55,024 nt of DNA from Pseudorhizobium xiangyangii (GTDB lineage: Bacteria; Pseudomonadota; Alphaproteobacteria; Rhizobiales; Rhizobiaceae). Numbering within the stretch: position 1 is the stretch's first letter; every line of letters begins with the position of its first letter. The translations under genes were made by a program, and so were the position numbers. The notes beneath the pieces were generated by a model. It was not told the origin of the DNA and searched no databases. It saw only the letters and a list, made by a program, of their open reading frames with translations. The stretch spans positions 1 to 55,024 of the forward strand of contig NZ_JAJAWH010000028.1 of NCBI RefSeq assembly GCF_020531965.1. Direction: 5' to 3'. Shown here piece after piece: positions 15,218 through 24,369 of this stretch.

Positions 15218-17026
15218 CTACAGCTTTCCGAGCGCAAGGCTTGCTGCCCGGTGCCCTGAGAGCGGAAACAGCAGATCCAGGAATTTCTCCGCTGTCGGCT
15301 GCGGCTCGTGATTGGCAAGACCCGGGCGCTCGTTGGCCTCGATGAAGACGTAATCCGGTTCCGTTGGGCTGCGAACCATGAAGTCGATGCCGACGACCGG
15401 GATGTTGATGGCACGGGCAGCAGTGATCGCTGCTTCCACCAGACGCGGGTGCACGATCTCGGTGACGTCGTGGATCGAGCCGCCGGTATGGAGGTTGGCA
15501 GCCTTGCGGACGACGACATCCCGTCCCTTTTCAAGCACGTCGTCGAGTGCCAGATCGCTGAGCTTCAGGCAGCGCTCGGTCTCGCCGTCTATCGGGATCG
15601 TGCTCTCTCCTCCAGTCGCGGCGGACCTCCGGCGCGATTGCGCCTCGATCAGGCTGCGGATCGTCTTGCGCCCGTCGCCCATGACGTGCGGAGGACGTCG
15701 AACGGCGGCGGCCACCAGCCTGAAGTCTATGACCACGAGGCGCAGGTCCTCGCCCTCGAAGCAGGCTTCGATCAGCACGCGGTCGCAGACGTCTCGAGCA
15801 TCGCTGATCGCCTGCTTGACGGCATCGAGACCGTCCAGTCCGACGGCGACGGCACGCCCCTGTTCTCCGCGGGCAGGCTTCACCACGACACGCCCATGCT
15901 CTTCGAGAAACGCGGAAAGTGCTGCATCGTCGTCGGCTGCCGTCATCTGCGCGGGGACGAGGAGACCGGCTCGTTCGACCACCCGACGGGTGACTGCCTT
16001 GTCGTCACAGATGGACATGGCAACACCCGAGGTCAGCTCCGAAAGGCTTTCGCGGCAGTGGACGGAGCGTCCGCCCTGTGACAGACGGAAAAACCCACCT
16101 TCCGCGTCAGTGATCTCGACATTCACGCCGCGTCGCCGCGCCTCGTCCACGATCAGCCGGGCATAGGGATTGAGCACGTCGTACTCTTCCAGCGGCGCGG
16201 CATAGAGGCGTTCGTTGATGGAGTTCTTGCGTTTGACGGTGAAGGCCGGGATTCGCCGGAAATGCAGCTTCTCATAGAGCCCGATGGCCTGCTCGTTGTC
16301 ATGCAGGACGGAGAGGTCCATGAACGAAGCGCCCCGCGCCTTGAAGTGTTCTGCAAGCCGGCGCACCAGCGCTTCTCCAATGCCCGCGTGACGTGCCTGC
16401 GGATCCACGGCAAGGCACCATAACGAGGATCCCTGTTCCGGGTCGTCGAACGCACGGCGATGGTCTATGCCGGTCACGGTGCCGATCACCTCGCCGGTGT
16501 TTTCGTCCTCTGCCACCAGGTAGGTGATCGAGCGGTTATCGCGGTTGGACCAGAAGAAGTCGGGCCGGACCGGCACCATTCCGCGCGATGCGTAGATGCG
16601 GTTCACGGCGCGGGCATCAACCTCCGAGGACAGGCGACGGACGAAGAAGCCGCGCGGTTGCTTCCGGCTGCCACGATAGGTGGGAAGCTCAAGCCGAAAT
16701 GTATGAGAGGGGTCCAGAAACAGCTCCTGGGGTGCTGTCGCGAGCACCACGTGCGGATCGCCGACATAGATGGCGATATCCCTGTGTTCGGGCGCTTCCT
16801 CGCGCAACGCTGCAATCAATCGCGCCGGCTCCTTGAACGTCTGGGCAAAAAGCAGGCGCCCCCAGCCGCAGTCGACCTGGGCTTCCTCTTCCCCGGTCGC
16901 TGCGTCCGGCGCCCGAGCGTGATGAGCGTGGCTGGAATAATCGGCATGTCGCCGCTTCAGGCGATGGGCCACAGCCTTGGCCGAACGGAGACGGCCGGCT
17001 TTTTCGTCAGTCGTGGTCTTCGTCAT
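15218..17026 (-). CDS. ngg: N-acetylglutaminylglutamine synthetase (GNAT plus ATP-grasp fusion)
   Basis: A 602-residue bifunctional enzyme. Residues about 120-290 form a GNAT acetyltransferase (WCLAVDPQARHAGIGEALVRRLAEHF, LYEKLHFRRI) and residues about 300-590 an ATP-grasp ligase (DDKAVTRRVVERAGL, VVVKPARGEQGRAVAVG, VFIEANERPGL). In S. meliloti, Ngg acetylates glutamine and joins the second residue to build the osmoprotectant dipeptide N-acetylglutaminylglutamine amide. It is 3 bases downstream of asnO, so translation is probably coupled. The first 50 residues are basic and His-rich, without signal sequence. Very secure. Confidence 0.93.
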   Translation of the reverse strand: MTKTTTDEKAGRLRSAKAVAHRLKRRHADYSSHAHHARAPDAATGEEEAQVDCGWGRLLFAQTFKEPARLIAALREEAPEHRDIAIYVGDPHVVLATAPQELFLDPSHTFRLELPTYRGSRKQPRGFFVRRLSSEVDARAVNRIYASRGMVPVRPDFFWSNRDNRSITYLVAEDENTGEVIGTVTGIDHRRAFDDPEQGSSLWCLAVDPQARHAGIGEALVRRLAEHFKARGASFMDLSVLHDNEQAIGLYEKLHFRRIPAFTVKRKNSINERLYAAPLEEYDVLNPYARLIVDEARRRGVNVEITDAEGGFFRLSQGGRSVHCRESLSELTSGVAMSICDDKAVTRRVVERAGLLVPAQMTAADDDAALSAFLEEHGRVVVKPARGEQGRAVAVGLDGLDAVKQAISDARDVCDRVLIEACFEGEDLRLVVIDFRLVAAAVRRPPHVMGDGRKTIRSLIEAQSRRRSAATGGESTIPIDGETERCLKLSDLALDDVLEKGRDVVVRKAANLHTGGSIHDVTEIVHPRLVEAAITAARAINIPVVGIDFMVRSPTEPDYVFIEANERPGLANHEPQPTAEKFLDLLFPLSGHRAASLALGKL

Positions 17027-17029
17027 CCG

Positions 17030-18805
17030 TTACACCCCATGCGTCTGCAGCCACATTTCGAGAAGGCCGACCTGCCAAAGTTCCGATCCCCTCAAGGGGG
17101 TAATGTGGTCGGTAGGGTTCTGGAACAATTGCTCCAGATAGTCGCCGCGGAAGAGGCCGCGCTCCTTGGCTGATTGGGAGGTCAGTGCGTCCCGCACCAT
17201 GTCGAGATAGGGTCCATCGACGTACTTCAGCTGCGGCACCGGAAAGTAACCCTTCTTGCGGTCGATCACCTCGGAGGGCACGACAAGTCGAGCGGCATCC
17301 TTCAGCACGCCCTTACCGCCTTCGCGCAGCTTCTCCTCCGGTGGGATCTTGGCCGCCAGCTCCACCAGTTCGTGATCGAGGAACGGCACCCGCGCTTCAA
17401 GGCCCCAGGCCATCGTCATGTTGTCGACCCGCTTGACCGGATCATCGACGAGCATGACCTGACTGTCGAGACGAAGCGCCGCATCGACCGGGGTATCGGC
17501 GCCCGGCGCGTTCAGGTGGTTGCTGACATACTCGAAGCTGACATCGCGATCGGTCAGCCATTCGGGATTGAGGTGGCGTGCGAGCTTCTCATGCGACCGG
17601 TCGAAGAAGACCTTGGCATAGTCGGTTGCTACGTCATTGGAACTGGCGAGCGGCGGATACCAGTGATAGCCGCCAAATATTTCGTCCGCGCCCTGACCGG
17701 ACTGCACGACCCGAATGTGCTTCGAGACTTCCTGCGCGAGAAGGTAGAAGCCGGCATTATCATAGGAGACCATCGGCTCCGACATCGCCGCGAAGACGCC
17801 GGGAAGGGCTTCCATGAGCCGCTCGGACGGCACGAAGATCTGGTGGTGATCCGTCTCGAACCGCTTTGCGATGAGATCGGAATAGAAAAATTCGTCGCCC
17901 TTTTCACCGTTGGCCTCTTCGAAGCCTACGGAAAACGTCATCAGGTCCTTCTGCCCCATCTCCGCGAGCAGGCCGACGATGAGACTGGAATCGACGCCGC
18001 CGGAAAGCAGCACGCCGACCGGAACGTCCGCCACCATTCGACGGCGGACCGCTGTCTTCAGCGCGTCGAGAACCATGTCACGCCAGTCGTTGGACGACAG
18101 GTTCGCCATGGACGCGTCGCGCTGGTGGGGAGGGTTCCAGTAGACCGTGTCCTTCTCACGCCCATCGCGTTCTATGACACGGATCGTCGCTGGCGGCAGT
18201 TTCTTGACCCCGTTCACCATCGTGTGCGGCGGCGGCACGACGGCATGAAATGTCATGTAGTGGTGGAGCGCCGTCTTGTTGATCGACGTATCGACGTCGC
18301 CCGCCTTCAGAAGTGCCGGCAGGAAGGAGGCAAACCGGATCCCGTTGCCGATCCGTGCGAAATAGAGCGGTTTGACGCCGAACCGATCGCGCGCCATCAC
18401 CACCCGGCCGCTGTCGCGCTCGTGGATGACGAAGGCAAACATCCCGTGGAAGCGCTTGACGCATTCAGTGCCCCAGGCATGCCAGGCCTTGAGGATGACC
18501 TCGGTATCGCCGTGCGAGAAGAAGCGGTATCCCTTCGCCTCGAGCTCCTTGCGCAGTTCCGGGTAATTGTAGATGCAGCCGTTGAATGCGATGGTCAGGC
18601 CAAGCTCCGCATCCACCATGGGCTGGCGGGCTTTTTCCGACAAGTCGATGATCGACAGCCGGCGATGTCCGAGCGCCGCATTGCCGTGGATCACCAGCCC
18701 GGAGCCATCCGGCCCTCTCGGCGCGATCGCGTCCATCATCCTGGCTTGTGCCAGATGCGAGGGCTGCGCCCCATCGAAACGTACTTCACCACAAATTCCA
18801 CACAC
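17030..18805 (-). CDS. asnO: N-acetylglutaminylglutamine amidotransferase (asparagine-synthase type)
   Basis: A 591-residue class II glutamine amidotransferase. The start is set at the GTG at 18805, because the mature protein needs cysteine at position 2 as N-terminal nucleophile (M)CGICGEV; a TTG at 18826 would bury it. The glutaminase domain covers about residues 1-210 and the synthetase domain follows with SGGVDSSLIVGLL (PP-loop) and QGADEIFGGY. It forms the C-terminal amide of NAGGN. It heads the operon asnO-ngg-M42 peptidase. An AsnB asparagine synthetase is the alternative on sequence, but context decides for AsnO. Confidence 0.92.
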   Translation of the reverse strand: MCGICGEVRFDGAQPSHLAQARMMDAIAPRGPDGSGLVIHGNAALGHRRLSIIDLSEKARQPMVDAELGLTIAFNGCIYNYPELRKELEAKGYRFFSHGDTEVILKAWHAWGTECVKRFHGMFAFVIHERDSGRVVMARDRFGVKPLYFARIGNGIRFASFLPALLKAGDVDTSINKTALHHYMTFHAVVPPPHTMVNGVKKLPPATIRVIERDGREKDTVYWNPPHQRDASMANLSSNDWRDMVLDALKTAVRRRMVADVPVGVLLSGGVDSSLIVGLLAEMGQKDLMTFSVGFEEANGEKGDEFFYSDLIAKRFETDHHQIFVPSERLMEALPGVFAAMSEPMVSYDNAGFYLLAQEVSKHIRVVQSGQGADEIFGGYHWYPPLASSNDVATDYAKVFFDRSHEKLARHLNPEWLTDRDVSFEYVSNHLNAPGADTPVDAALRLDSQVMLVDDPVKRVDNMTMAWGLEARVPFLDHELVELAAKIPPEEKLREGGKGVLKDAARLVVPSEVIDRKKGYFPVPQLKYVDGPYLDMVRDALTSQSAKERGLFRGDYLEQLFQNPTDHITPLRGSELWQVGLLEMWLQTHGV

Positions 18806-18850
18806 GGTTTTGCTTGGTCCTTTCAACGTTCTTGACAGTTGTCGAATTGA

Positions 18851-18864
18851 TTATAGATCTAATA
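18851..18864. promoter_or_regulatory. Candidate MarR operator between asnO and the MarR gene
   Basis: TTATAGATCTAATA is a near-perfect palindrome centred on AGATCT in the 88-base divergent gap. A TTGACA element lies at 18832-18837. The site would overlap the promoter region of either gene, as expected for MarR repression. Confidence 0.4.
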
Positions 18865-18893
18865 GTTAGAGTTCGAATGAGTTAGGTCAAGAA

Positions 18894-19430
18894 ATGAGTG
18901 CCAGCGAAAACGGTACTGAGGGACAAAGGTTGCAGGCTCCAGAAATTCGCCTGATCGAGAAGGCGTTGAGGCGCATCGTGCGGGCCCATGACCTGCAGTC
19001 GCGGGCGCTCGCCAAGCGATGTGGCCTGACAGCAGCGCAGTTCGTCATCATGAAAGGCATTTCGGAACTGGGTGAGGTGACCTCCGCCGCTCTCTCCGTC
19101 TATGCGGATATCAGCCCCGCCACGGTGGTGACCATTCTCGACAATCTCGAAGAGCGCGGACTGATCCAGCGCTATCGGTCAGGCAATGATCGGCGGATCG
19201 TTCACACCAGGCTGACAGAGGCGGGAAGCGTTTTGCTGGCGCAGGCACCGGAGCCGATGGGCGATGCGTTCATCGAGCGCTTTTCGCAATTGCCGCCTGT
19301 CGAGCAGATGGCAGTGGCCGAGGCGGCCGGACGGCTGGCGGAATTGATATCGAGAGCTGCGGCGCCGCTGCTCGCGATGCCGCCCGAAAGCATCGCTCAG
19401 GCCAGTGTCACCGGCAACAAGGAGTACTGA
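18894..19430 (+). CDS. MarR-family regulator, divergent from the NAGGN operon
   Basis: A 178-residue MarR protein. Winged HTH at about residues 40-110: CGLTAAQFVIMKGISELGEVTSAALSVYADI, then TVVTILDNLEERGLIQRYRSGNDRRIVHTRLTEAG, with the wing DDRR-type basic loop. It is divergent from asnO with a short AT-rich gap containing a palindrome, and MarR genes are commonly found next to NAGGN genes. It probably responds to osmotic conditions or to a ligand and represses asnO; the direction of control is inferred only. Confidence 0.88.
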   Translation: MSASENGTEGQRLQAPEIRLIEKALRRIVRAHDLQSRALAKRCGLTAAQFVIMKGISELGEVTSAALSVYADISPATVVTILDNLEERGLIQRYRSGNDRRIVHTRLTEAGSVLLAQAPEPMGDAFIERFSQLPPVEQMAVAEAAGRLAELISRAAAPLLAMPPESIAQASVTGNKEY

Positions 19431-19650
19431 CGTTTCTCGACAGATCGCGGAAGCTCCATCCTGCAGCCCCATCCTCATCGCAATTCCGGAGGATGAATGG
19501 AGGTTGGTCCGGCGCGGGCTTGATATTCTTCGTCATTCCGTTGAGAAGGCGAGTTTGTGATTTTGATCAGGTCAAAGCGAACACGTCGTTCTCGGATCCT
19601 TGGCCGTGTTTGGCCAGAAATGTCACAACGCGTCTTTTGCGGAGCAGTGC

Positions 19651-20259
19651 ATGATTTACCTGAAGGACCGCGCCCCTGTCGCGGCGGGGAACAACTCGGA
19701 GGTCTATCGCCATCCTGAGGATGAGACCACGCTCGTAAAGGTGGTCAAGCCAGAGGCGATAGCACGTGCAAACGCAAGATGGGATTTCTTTCGCGGCCGG
19801 CGGCGTCGCTACTTCCATCTGAAGAATTTCATGCGCGTCCTCGAGGAGCAGATTGCGGTCCTTGCCGCGGAAGGGAGAGCATCACCCCATCTGGAAGAGG
19901 TCATCGGTCTTGTTGAAACGGATCTCGGGCCCGGTCTTATGGTGCGATGCGAAACCTACCAGGGCGAAATCGCACCGACGCTCCATAAGATCATGACCGA
20001 CGGGGGTCTGAAGGATCACATGCGTCAGCCTTTGGAGGCGTTTCTCGCATGGCTGGAGGCAAGCCCCATCGTGGCAAACGATACGGGTGTGGGGAATATG
20101 GTGTTGTCCGACAGGAGAGATGGAGAACTCCGAGTAGTCATGATCGACGGTTATGGGGAAACGGCAGCAATTCCTCTCAAGAGCTGGTCGCGGTGGTTGA
20201 ACCGCCACGACAAACGCAGAAAGTGCGATTCGCTAAGACGGCGTCTGAACCTTCTCTAG
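19651..20259 (+). CDS. YrbL-like (PhoP-regulated network) protein
   Basis: A 202-residue protein of the YrbL family, which has a protein-kinase-like fold: APVAAGNNSEVYRHPEDETTLVKVVKP resembles a glycine-rich loop with the VAIK-type lysine, and VANDTGVGNMVL plus VMIDGYGE resemble the catalytic and metal loops. ATG 19651 has GGAG 7 bases upstream. It opens the surface-polysaccharide block, reading with it, although 270 bases separate it from the next gene. Sugar or LPS kinases share this fold, so a role in LPS phosphorylation is possible but not shown. Confidence 0.8.
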   Translation: MIYLKDRAPVAAGNNSEVYRHPEDETTLVKVVKPEAIARANARWDFFRGRRRRYFHLKNFMRVLEEQIAVLAAEGRASPHLEEVIGLVETDLGPGLMVRCETYQGEIAPTLHKIMTDGGLKDHMRQPLEAFLAWLEASPIVANDTGVGNMVLSDRRDGELRVVMIDGYGETAAIPLKSWSRWLNRHDKRRKCDSLRRRLNLL

Positions 20260-20474
20260 ATCAGCGGCTGGCGCGACAGGACATCTTGTAAAAGCTGAAG
20301 CGGCATCTCGACACTCTGCACGGTACGTGCAATCCATCTGGTTCGAGAAGTAGCGGATAAGTCGCCCTTTGCCGCCATTTTGGCCAGATTGCGTGGTGGT
20401 GGGTCTAAATCTGTTCGTTCGAGTTTTGGTTTCTGCTCACAGTAGCTGCAATGATGTTTGCGAGCGTTGTTTGT
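20256..20474 (-). pseudogene. Possible gene remnant, open frame lacking a start
   Basis: The minus strand is open for 72 codons and ends at a TAG touching the yrbL stop. The product has protein-like composition (KHHCSYCEQKPKLERTDL, then DPPPRNLAKMAAKGDL, then RTVQSVEMPLQLLQDVLSRQ), including an HHC-x2-C motif. The only ATG is at 20378, without RBS. It may be the 3' end of a lost gene at the edge of the polysaccharide block, or chance. No family is recognised. Confidence 0.2.
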
Positions 20475-20529
20475 TCATGATGCCTGGGATAGTGACGCCC
20501 TCATAAGGGGAAAATGGCCGGAGTATTCG

Positions 20530-21267
20530 TTGGAAGTCAGGATATATGCGATCAACATGGATCGCTCCATTGATCGGTGGGAAGAGCTTTGCGAGCAGGC
20601 TGCGCAGTTGGGTCTCGAGTTGCAGCGGATAGAGGCAATTGATGGTGCCAAAGTTGCCGAGGACGAGCGCGTGGATTGGGATGAGCCAGCGTTCAAGTTT
20701 AACACCGGCCGTGACATGCTGCCCGGCGAATACGGCTGCTATCACAGTCATCTCAAGGCGCTGTCCGCCTTTGTGGACAGCGGTCTTGCTGCAGGCGTGA
20801 TCATTGAAGACGATATCGCCTTGATCGCCGATCTGCCGGATCGCGCAGCGGCAGCGCTTGAGGCTTTGCCGCACGCTGATCTGATAAAGCTCTTCAACCA
20901 CCGCATGGTCGGCTTCCGTCACTATGCCACGACCTCTCACGGAGACCGGATCGGGCGGGCCTTCCATGGGCCGACAGGATCGGCAGCGTGCTACGTCGTC
21001 ACGCGTGTGGGCGCGATCAAGCTCCTCGACCGTTTGAGGATCATGGAATATCCGCTGGATATCGCTCTGGAACGGGGTTGGGCAACCGGCACCGAAGTGT
21101 TTACCGTTCATCGGGACATTGTAGTGTCGAAACGGCCTCCGAGCACAATCGCGACCCGGGCCGTTTACCGAACCAAGAAATTCGCGTGGTGGCGACGTTT
21201 TCCTACCCATTGGATACGGACTCGGGATTACATCAGTCGGTTAAAGTACACCCTTCAGAGTTCTTGA
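20530..21267 (+). CDS. Glycosyltransferase family 25 (LPS biosynthesis type)
   Basis: A 245-residue GT25 protein. It begins with the family signature VRIYAINMDRSIDRW, followed by RIEAIDGAKV, GEYGCYHSHLKALSAF, the acidic metal/nucleotide motif VIIEDDIAL, and GPTGSAACYVVTRVGA. GT25 enzymes add hexoses, often galactose, to lipooligosaccharide. The TTG at 20530 is chosen because GGAG lies 8 bases upstream and because it puts the signature at the N-terminus, as in the family; a TTG at 20458 adds unrelated residues. It is followed after one base by the polymerase/ligase gene, so the two are coupled. Confidence 0.82.
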   Translation: MEVRIYAINMDRSIDRWEELCEQAAQLGLELQRIEAIDGAKVAEDERVDWDEPAFKFNTGRDMLPGEYGCYHSHLKALSAFVDSGLAAGVIIEDDIALIADLPDRAAAALEALPHADLIKLFNHRMVGFRHYATTSHGDRIGRAFHGPTGSAACYVVTRVGAIKLLDRLRIMEYPLDIALERGWATGTEVFTVHRDIVVSKRPPSTIATRAVYRTKKFAWWRRFPTHWIRTRDYISRLKYTLQSS

Positions 21268-21268
21268 G

Positions 21269-22585
21269 ATGCAGTTCATGGCCTTCCCGACCGCCAGGCT
21301 GAAACCCCTGCTGACCCCTTGTCTCTGGGTGATCATGGCATCGGCCATGCTGGTGGAAAGCGATGCCTACCGTTATGCCGCCATCCTGCTGGCCTCTTCG
21401 ACCCTCATTTGGTTCAGGGAGGATCTCAGGCTTGTTGCGCGTGATTGGCTGGCCATCCTGTGTTGGGTATGGGCTGGATACGTAATCCTACGCTTTGTCG
21501 TCGGTGTCGTTGTCTACGATGAAAAAGGCACGTCGGAGTGGCTCTACGCATTCCCGCTTTTCTTCCCGGGCCTTGGCGTGGCGTTATATTGCGCCCGGGA
21601 TCGTCTCTTCCCGGTGGCCACCACCCTGATCTGTCTGGGCTTGCTTGGCCTTTTGATAACGCTTGACTGGGGTGCGCTCAGTGCTGGCGAGCGGGTATTC
21701 CCACTGTTCCACAATAACCCGATCCATGCAGGCGTAGGCTGCGGCATGCTACTGATTTCGAGCGTCTTCTGGGTGCTCTATGCAAAAGAAAGCAACCGGC
21801 TGGTGGGCTGGCAGGCCGGTGCGATCCCGTTTGTGGGAACGGCAACCGTCCTGCTGAGCATCGCCGGCTTGTTGGGGTCGCAATCGAAAGGCGCGTGGTT
21901 GGCACTGTCGCTGACGTCAGCGTTCACGATCGGCCTGGTTATACTATTCTATGCAGGACGATGGCGGTGGGCGATCATTGCAGCCAGCCTTCTGGTTGCG
22001 GGCGTGGTGGCTATGGCCGCCGGCGACAGCGTCTTGCGCGTGGCGGCTCCAACGATCGAGTCAACCGCCGAGCTGTCCGAACGGGCGATCGATCACACCG
22101 ATCCGTTAGATGCCGCGCGGTTGACCATTGAAGATCCCGGGACCCCTCATTCGATGCGTGAACGGCTCAAGCTGTGGACGAATGCGCTGGATACCGTGCA
22201 ATCGTCGCCGTGGGTGGGATGGGGAAACCTCTGGCAGCGGGAGTGGCGTCAGGGAACGTATTCTAACACGAAGCATCAATTGCTTCATAACGGTTACCTG
22301 GAGCTTCTGGTTCGACATGGTGTGCTCGGAGCCCTGATGCTCGGGATCTTCGTCACAGTGTCGGCGCGAAGGTTGCACCGCGCCTGGTCGGAGGGTGTCA
22401 TCCCGTCTGGTGTCTTGCTGTACCTCTATAGCCTGAGCTTCTTTTTCTTCGTGACGATCGCGTCCAATTCCAACAACCGGCTTGCGATTGGAGAGAGCTA
22501 TTTTCTGGTAACCGCCGCCGCGGTCTTTGCGGTGTCGCTTGCAACGAGGAAGGCGCTATCGGAGCCGCGCCTAGCGCATCGCTAG
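21269..22585 (+). CDS. O-antigen ligase/polymerase family membrane protein (Wzy_C)
   Basis: A 438-residue polytopic protein with about 11-12 membrane segments and one large periplasmic loop (about residues 255-350) carrying RLKLWTNALDTVQSSPWVGWGNLW and HQLLHNGYLELLVRHGVLG, the Wzy_C/WaaL signature with the conserved His of the NxxL region. Such proteins either polymerise O-repeat units or ligate O-chain to lipid A-core; sequence alone does not separate the two. It starts one base after the GT25 stop. Context is a surface polysaccharide block. Confidence 0.87.
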   Translation: MQFMAFPTARLKPLLTPCLWVIMASAMLVESDAYRYAAILLASSTLIWFREDLRLVARDWLAILCWVWAGYVILRFVVGVVVYDEKGTSEWLYAFPLFFPGLGVALYCARDRLFPVATTLICLGLLGLLITLDWGALSAGERVFPLFHNNPIHAGVGCGMLLISSVFWVLYAKESNRLVGWQAGAIPFVGTATVLLSIAGLLGSQSKGAWLALSLTSAFTIGLVILFYAGRWRWAIIAASLLVAGVVAMAAGDSVLRVAAPTIESTAELSERAIDHTDPLDAARLTIEDPGTPHSMRERLKLWTNALDTVQSSPWVGWGNLWQREWRQGTYSNTKHQLLHNGYLELLVRHGVLGALMLGIFVTVSARRLHRAWSEGVIPSGVLLYLYSLSFFFFVTIASNSNNRLAIGESYFLVTAAAVFAVSLATRKALSEPRLAHR

Positions 22586-22658
22586 GGTTCGCCCGCACCC
22601 AAAGCCTGGCTGATGTGGCTTGATGCACGCCAAGAATAACCGGAGGGCCTGTGTCATT

Positions 22659-23642
22659 TTGAAGAAGACCGATCAAGTAGTGCTCGTCACAGGCGCAGCG
22701 GGTTTCGTGGGTGCTGCACTCGTCGAGCACCTTACACTCTTGGGCTACAGAGTTATCGCCGCATCGAGGTCTCACAGGGCAACGGGCCAAGGAGTGGACG
22801 ATGTCCTCCTGCCATCCCCAACAGATGCCTCCGATGACGAGTTCGATAACCTTTTGTCTCGAGCCCACCATGTCGTGCATCTTGCCGGTCTGGCACATAC
22901 CCGTGTGAAGGGCGGCGATGCGGCAGACATCTACCGATATGCCAATTTGGTGCTGACCGAGCGTCTGGCGAACGCTGCGGCTCGCAAGAGACTGCCAGGA
23001 AAATTCCTCTTCGTTTCGTCTGTTCGTGCTCAATGCGGCAATGCGAGGAGCGGCATTGTATCGGAAACGGACGTCGCGCAGCCAACCGATGAATACGGGC
23101 GGACCAAGCTGGCCGCAGAACAAGCAATAGCGCGGATACTTGGCCCCGAGCAGTTCACGATACTTCGTCCGGTTCTCGTCTACGGCCGTGGGGTGAAGGG
23201 CAACATGGCCACACTTCAAAACCTTGCGCGAATGAAGGTTCCGCTGCCACTCGGCAGCTTGCCCGGACGACGATCTTTGCTTAGTCGGCAATCACTGTGC
23301 CAGGCCATTTCCCATTGTCTCATCGAGCCCAAAACGGACGGCAACACTTACATTGTGGCGGACAGGCAATCGTTGACGGTGGGAGAAATAGTGGCGGCTC
23401 TGCGGAGGGGGCTCAACAGCCGGCCGCTGGTATTTCCGTTCCCGGCAGCACTGTTGAAGCACGCGACCGGTCTCATCCTCAGCAGCGGCCAGTGGGAGAC
23501 GCTGGCCGGTGATCTCAGGGTCAGCACAGCCGCGCTTGAGGCAACGGGTTGGCAGCCCAACGATGACACCGCGAAGGAACTTTCCATGATGATGAACCCT
23601 GCGCTGCCGTCGTCGGTTGCACGCAGGTCGGCCGTGGGCTAG
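22659..23642 (+). CDS. SDR-family NAD-dependent epimerase/reductase, likely UDP-sugar 4-reductase (WreQ/WbpV-like)
   Basis: An extended SDR of about 327 residues: VVLVTGAAGFVGAALVEHL (Rossmann glycine motif), HVVHLAGLAH, SSVRAQCG (catalytic Ser) and YGRTKLAAEQ (Tyr-x3-Lys), then RSLLSRQSLCQAI as in WbpV-type enzymes. In Rhizobium etli, WreQ reduces the 4-keto sugar made by WreV to UDP-QuiNAc. Neighbouring genes match WreU and WreV, which supports that role. Start: a TTG at 22659 with GGAGG 12 bases upstream puts the motif at the usual place; the ATG at 22623 has no RBS. The exact substrate is inference. Confidence 0.8.
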   Translation: MKKTDQVVLVTGAAGFVGAALVEHLTLLGYRVIAASRSHRATGQGVDDVLLPSPTDASDDEFDNLLSRAHHVVHLAGLAHTRVKGGDAADIYRYANLVLTERLANAAARKRLPGKFLFVSSVRAQCGNARSGIVSETDVAQPTDEYGRTKLAAEQAIARILGPEQFTILRPVLVYGRGVKGNMATLQNLARMKVPLPLGSLPGRRSLLSRQSLCQAISHCLIEPKTDGNTYIVADRQSLTVGEIVAALRRGLNSRPLVFPFPAALLKHATGLILSSGQWETLAGDLRVSTAALEATGWQPNDDTAKELSMMMNPALPSSVARRSAVG

Positions 23643-23673
23643 AAAGTCGCGCCATGCATCGTGGACGCGACCC

Positions 23674-24276
23674 ATGGGCAACCACCTTGCGGAATCTCAG
23701 AGCCTGTACCCCATGTGGAAACGTGCCTTCGATGTTGCTTTGGCTCTCGCGAGCATCGTCTTCTTCGCCATCCCTATGCTGATTACCGCGATTGCGGTCA
23801 GGGTTACGTCGCCGGGACCGGCGATATACTGGTCGGAGCGCGTCGGTCGCAACAATCAATTGTTTTGGATGCCGAAGTTTCGAAGCATGCGGACGAGCGC
23901 GCCTGCTGTTGCCACCCATTTGCTCCAGGATCCCGACAGCTATCTTACTCCGATCGGCTCGTTCCTGCGCAAGACGAGCCTTGACGAACTGCCGCAGCTT
24001 TATTGCATCCTCGTCGGACATATGAGTTTCGTAGGCCCACGACCGGCGCTCTATAACCAGGACGATCTGATAGCCTTGCGGACGGAGTGCGGGGTCAGTG
24101 CACTTCTGCCTGGGCTCACCGGGTGGGCACAGGTGAACGGACGAGATGAACTCGCGATTCCCGCAAAAGTACGCCTCGACGAAGAATATCTCCGGAGACA
24201 GAGTTTTCTCTTCGATTGCCGTATATTGGTGCTGACGGCTCTAAAAGTCATTGGCAGGCGCGGCGTCATTCACTAG
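23674..24276 (+). CDS. Initiating undecaprenyl-phosphate sugar-phosphate transferase (bacterial sugar transferase, WreU/PglC type)
   Basis: A 200-residue monotopic phosphoglycosyl transferase. One N-terminal membrane helix (about residues 14-40, KRAFDVALALASIVFF) precedes the catalytic core with SPGPAIYWSERVGRNN, KFRSMRT, FLRKTSLDELPQL and MSFVGPRPALYNQ, ending GLTGWAQVNGRDEL. It transfers a sugar-1-phosphate from UDP-sugar to the lipid carrier to start an O-unit. Flanked by a 4-reductase and a WbpM-like dehydratase, it fits the QuiNAc-specific enzyme WreU. The start is uncertain, with no good RBS. Confidence 0.86.
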   Translation: MGNHLAESQSLYPMWKRAFDVALALASIVFFAIPMLITAIAVRVTSPGPAIYWSERVGRNNQLFWMPKFRSMRTSAPAVATHLLQDPDSYLTPIGSFLRKTSLDELPQLYCILVGHMSFVGPRPALYNQDDLIALRTECGVSALLPGLTGWAQVNGRDELAIPAKVRLDEEYLRRQSFLFDCRILVLTALKVIGRRGVIH

Positions 24277-24369
24277 GAACAACCCTCCGATACCGTGGCG
24301 AGCGATGATGGATTATCCAAGGACGAGGCGCGGTCACCTGGACCAGAGTATAGGATAGAAGGCCGACGA

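Noticed and set aside
19493-19654. Short plus-strand frame MNGGWSGAGL... ending in an ATGA overlap with the yrbL-like start.
   Set aside because: GGAGG directly abuts the ATG with no spacing, the product does not look conserved, and the 220-base gap reads as an ordinary intergenic region.
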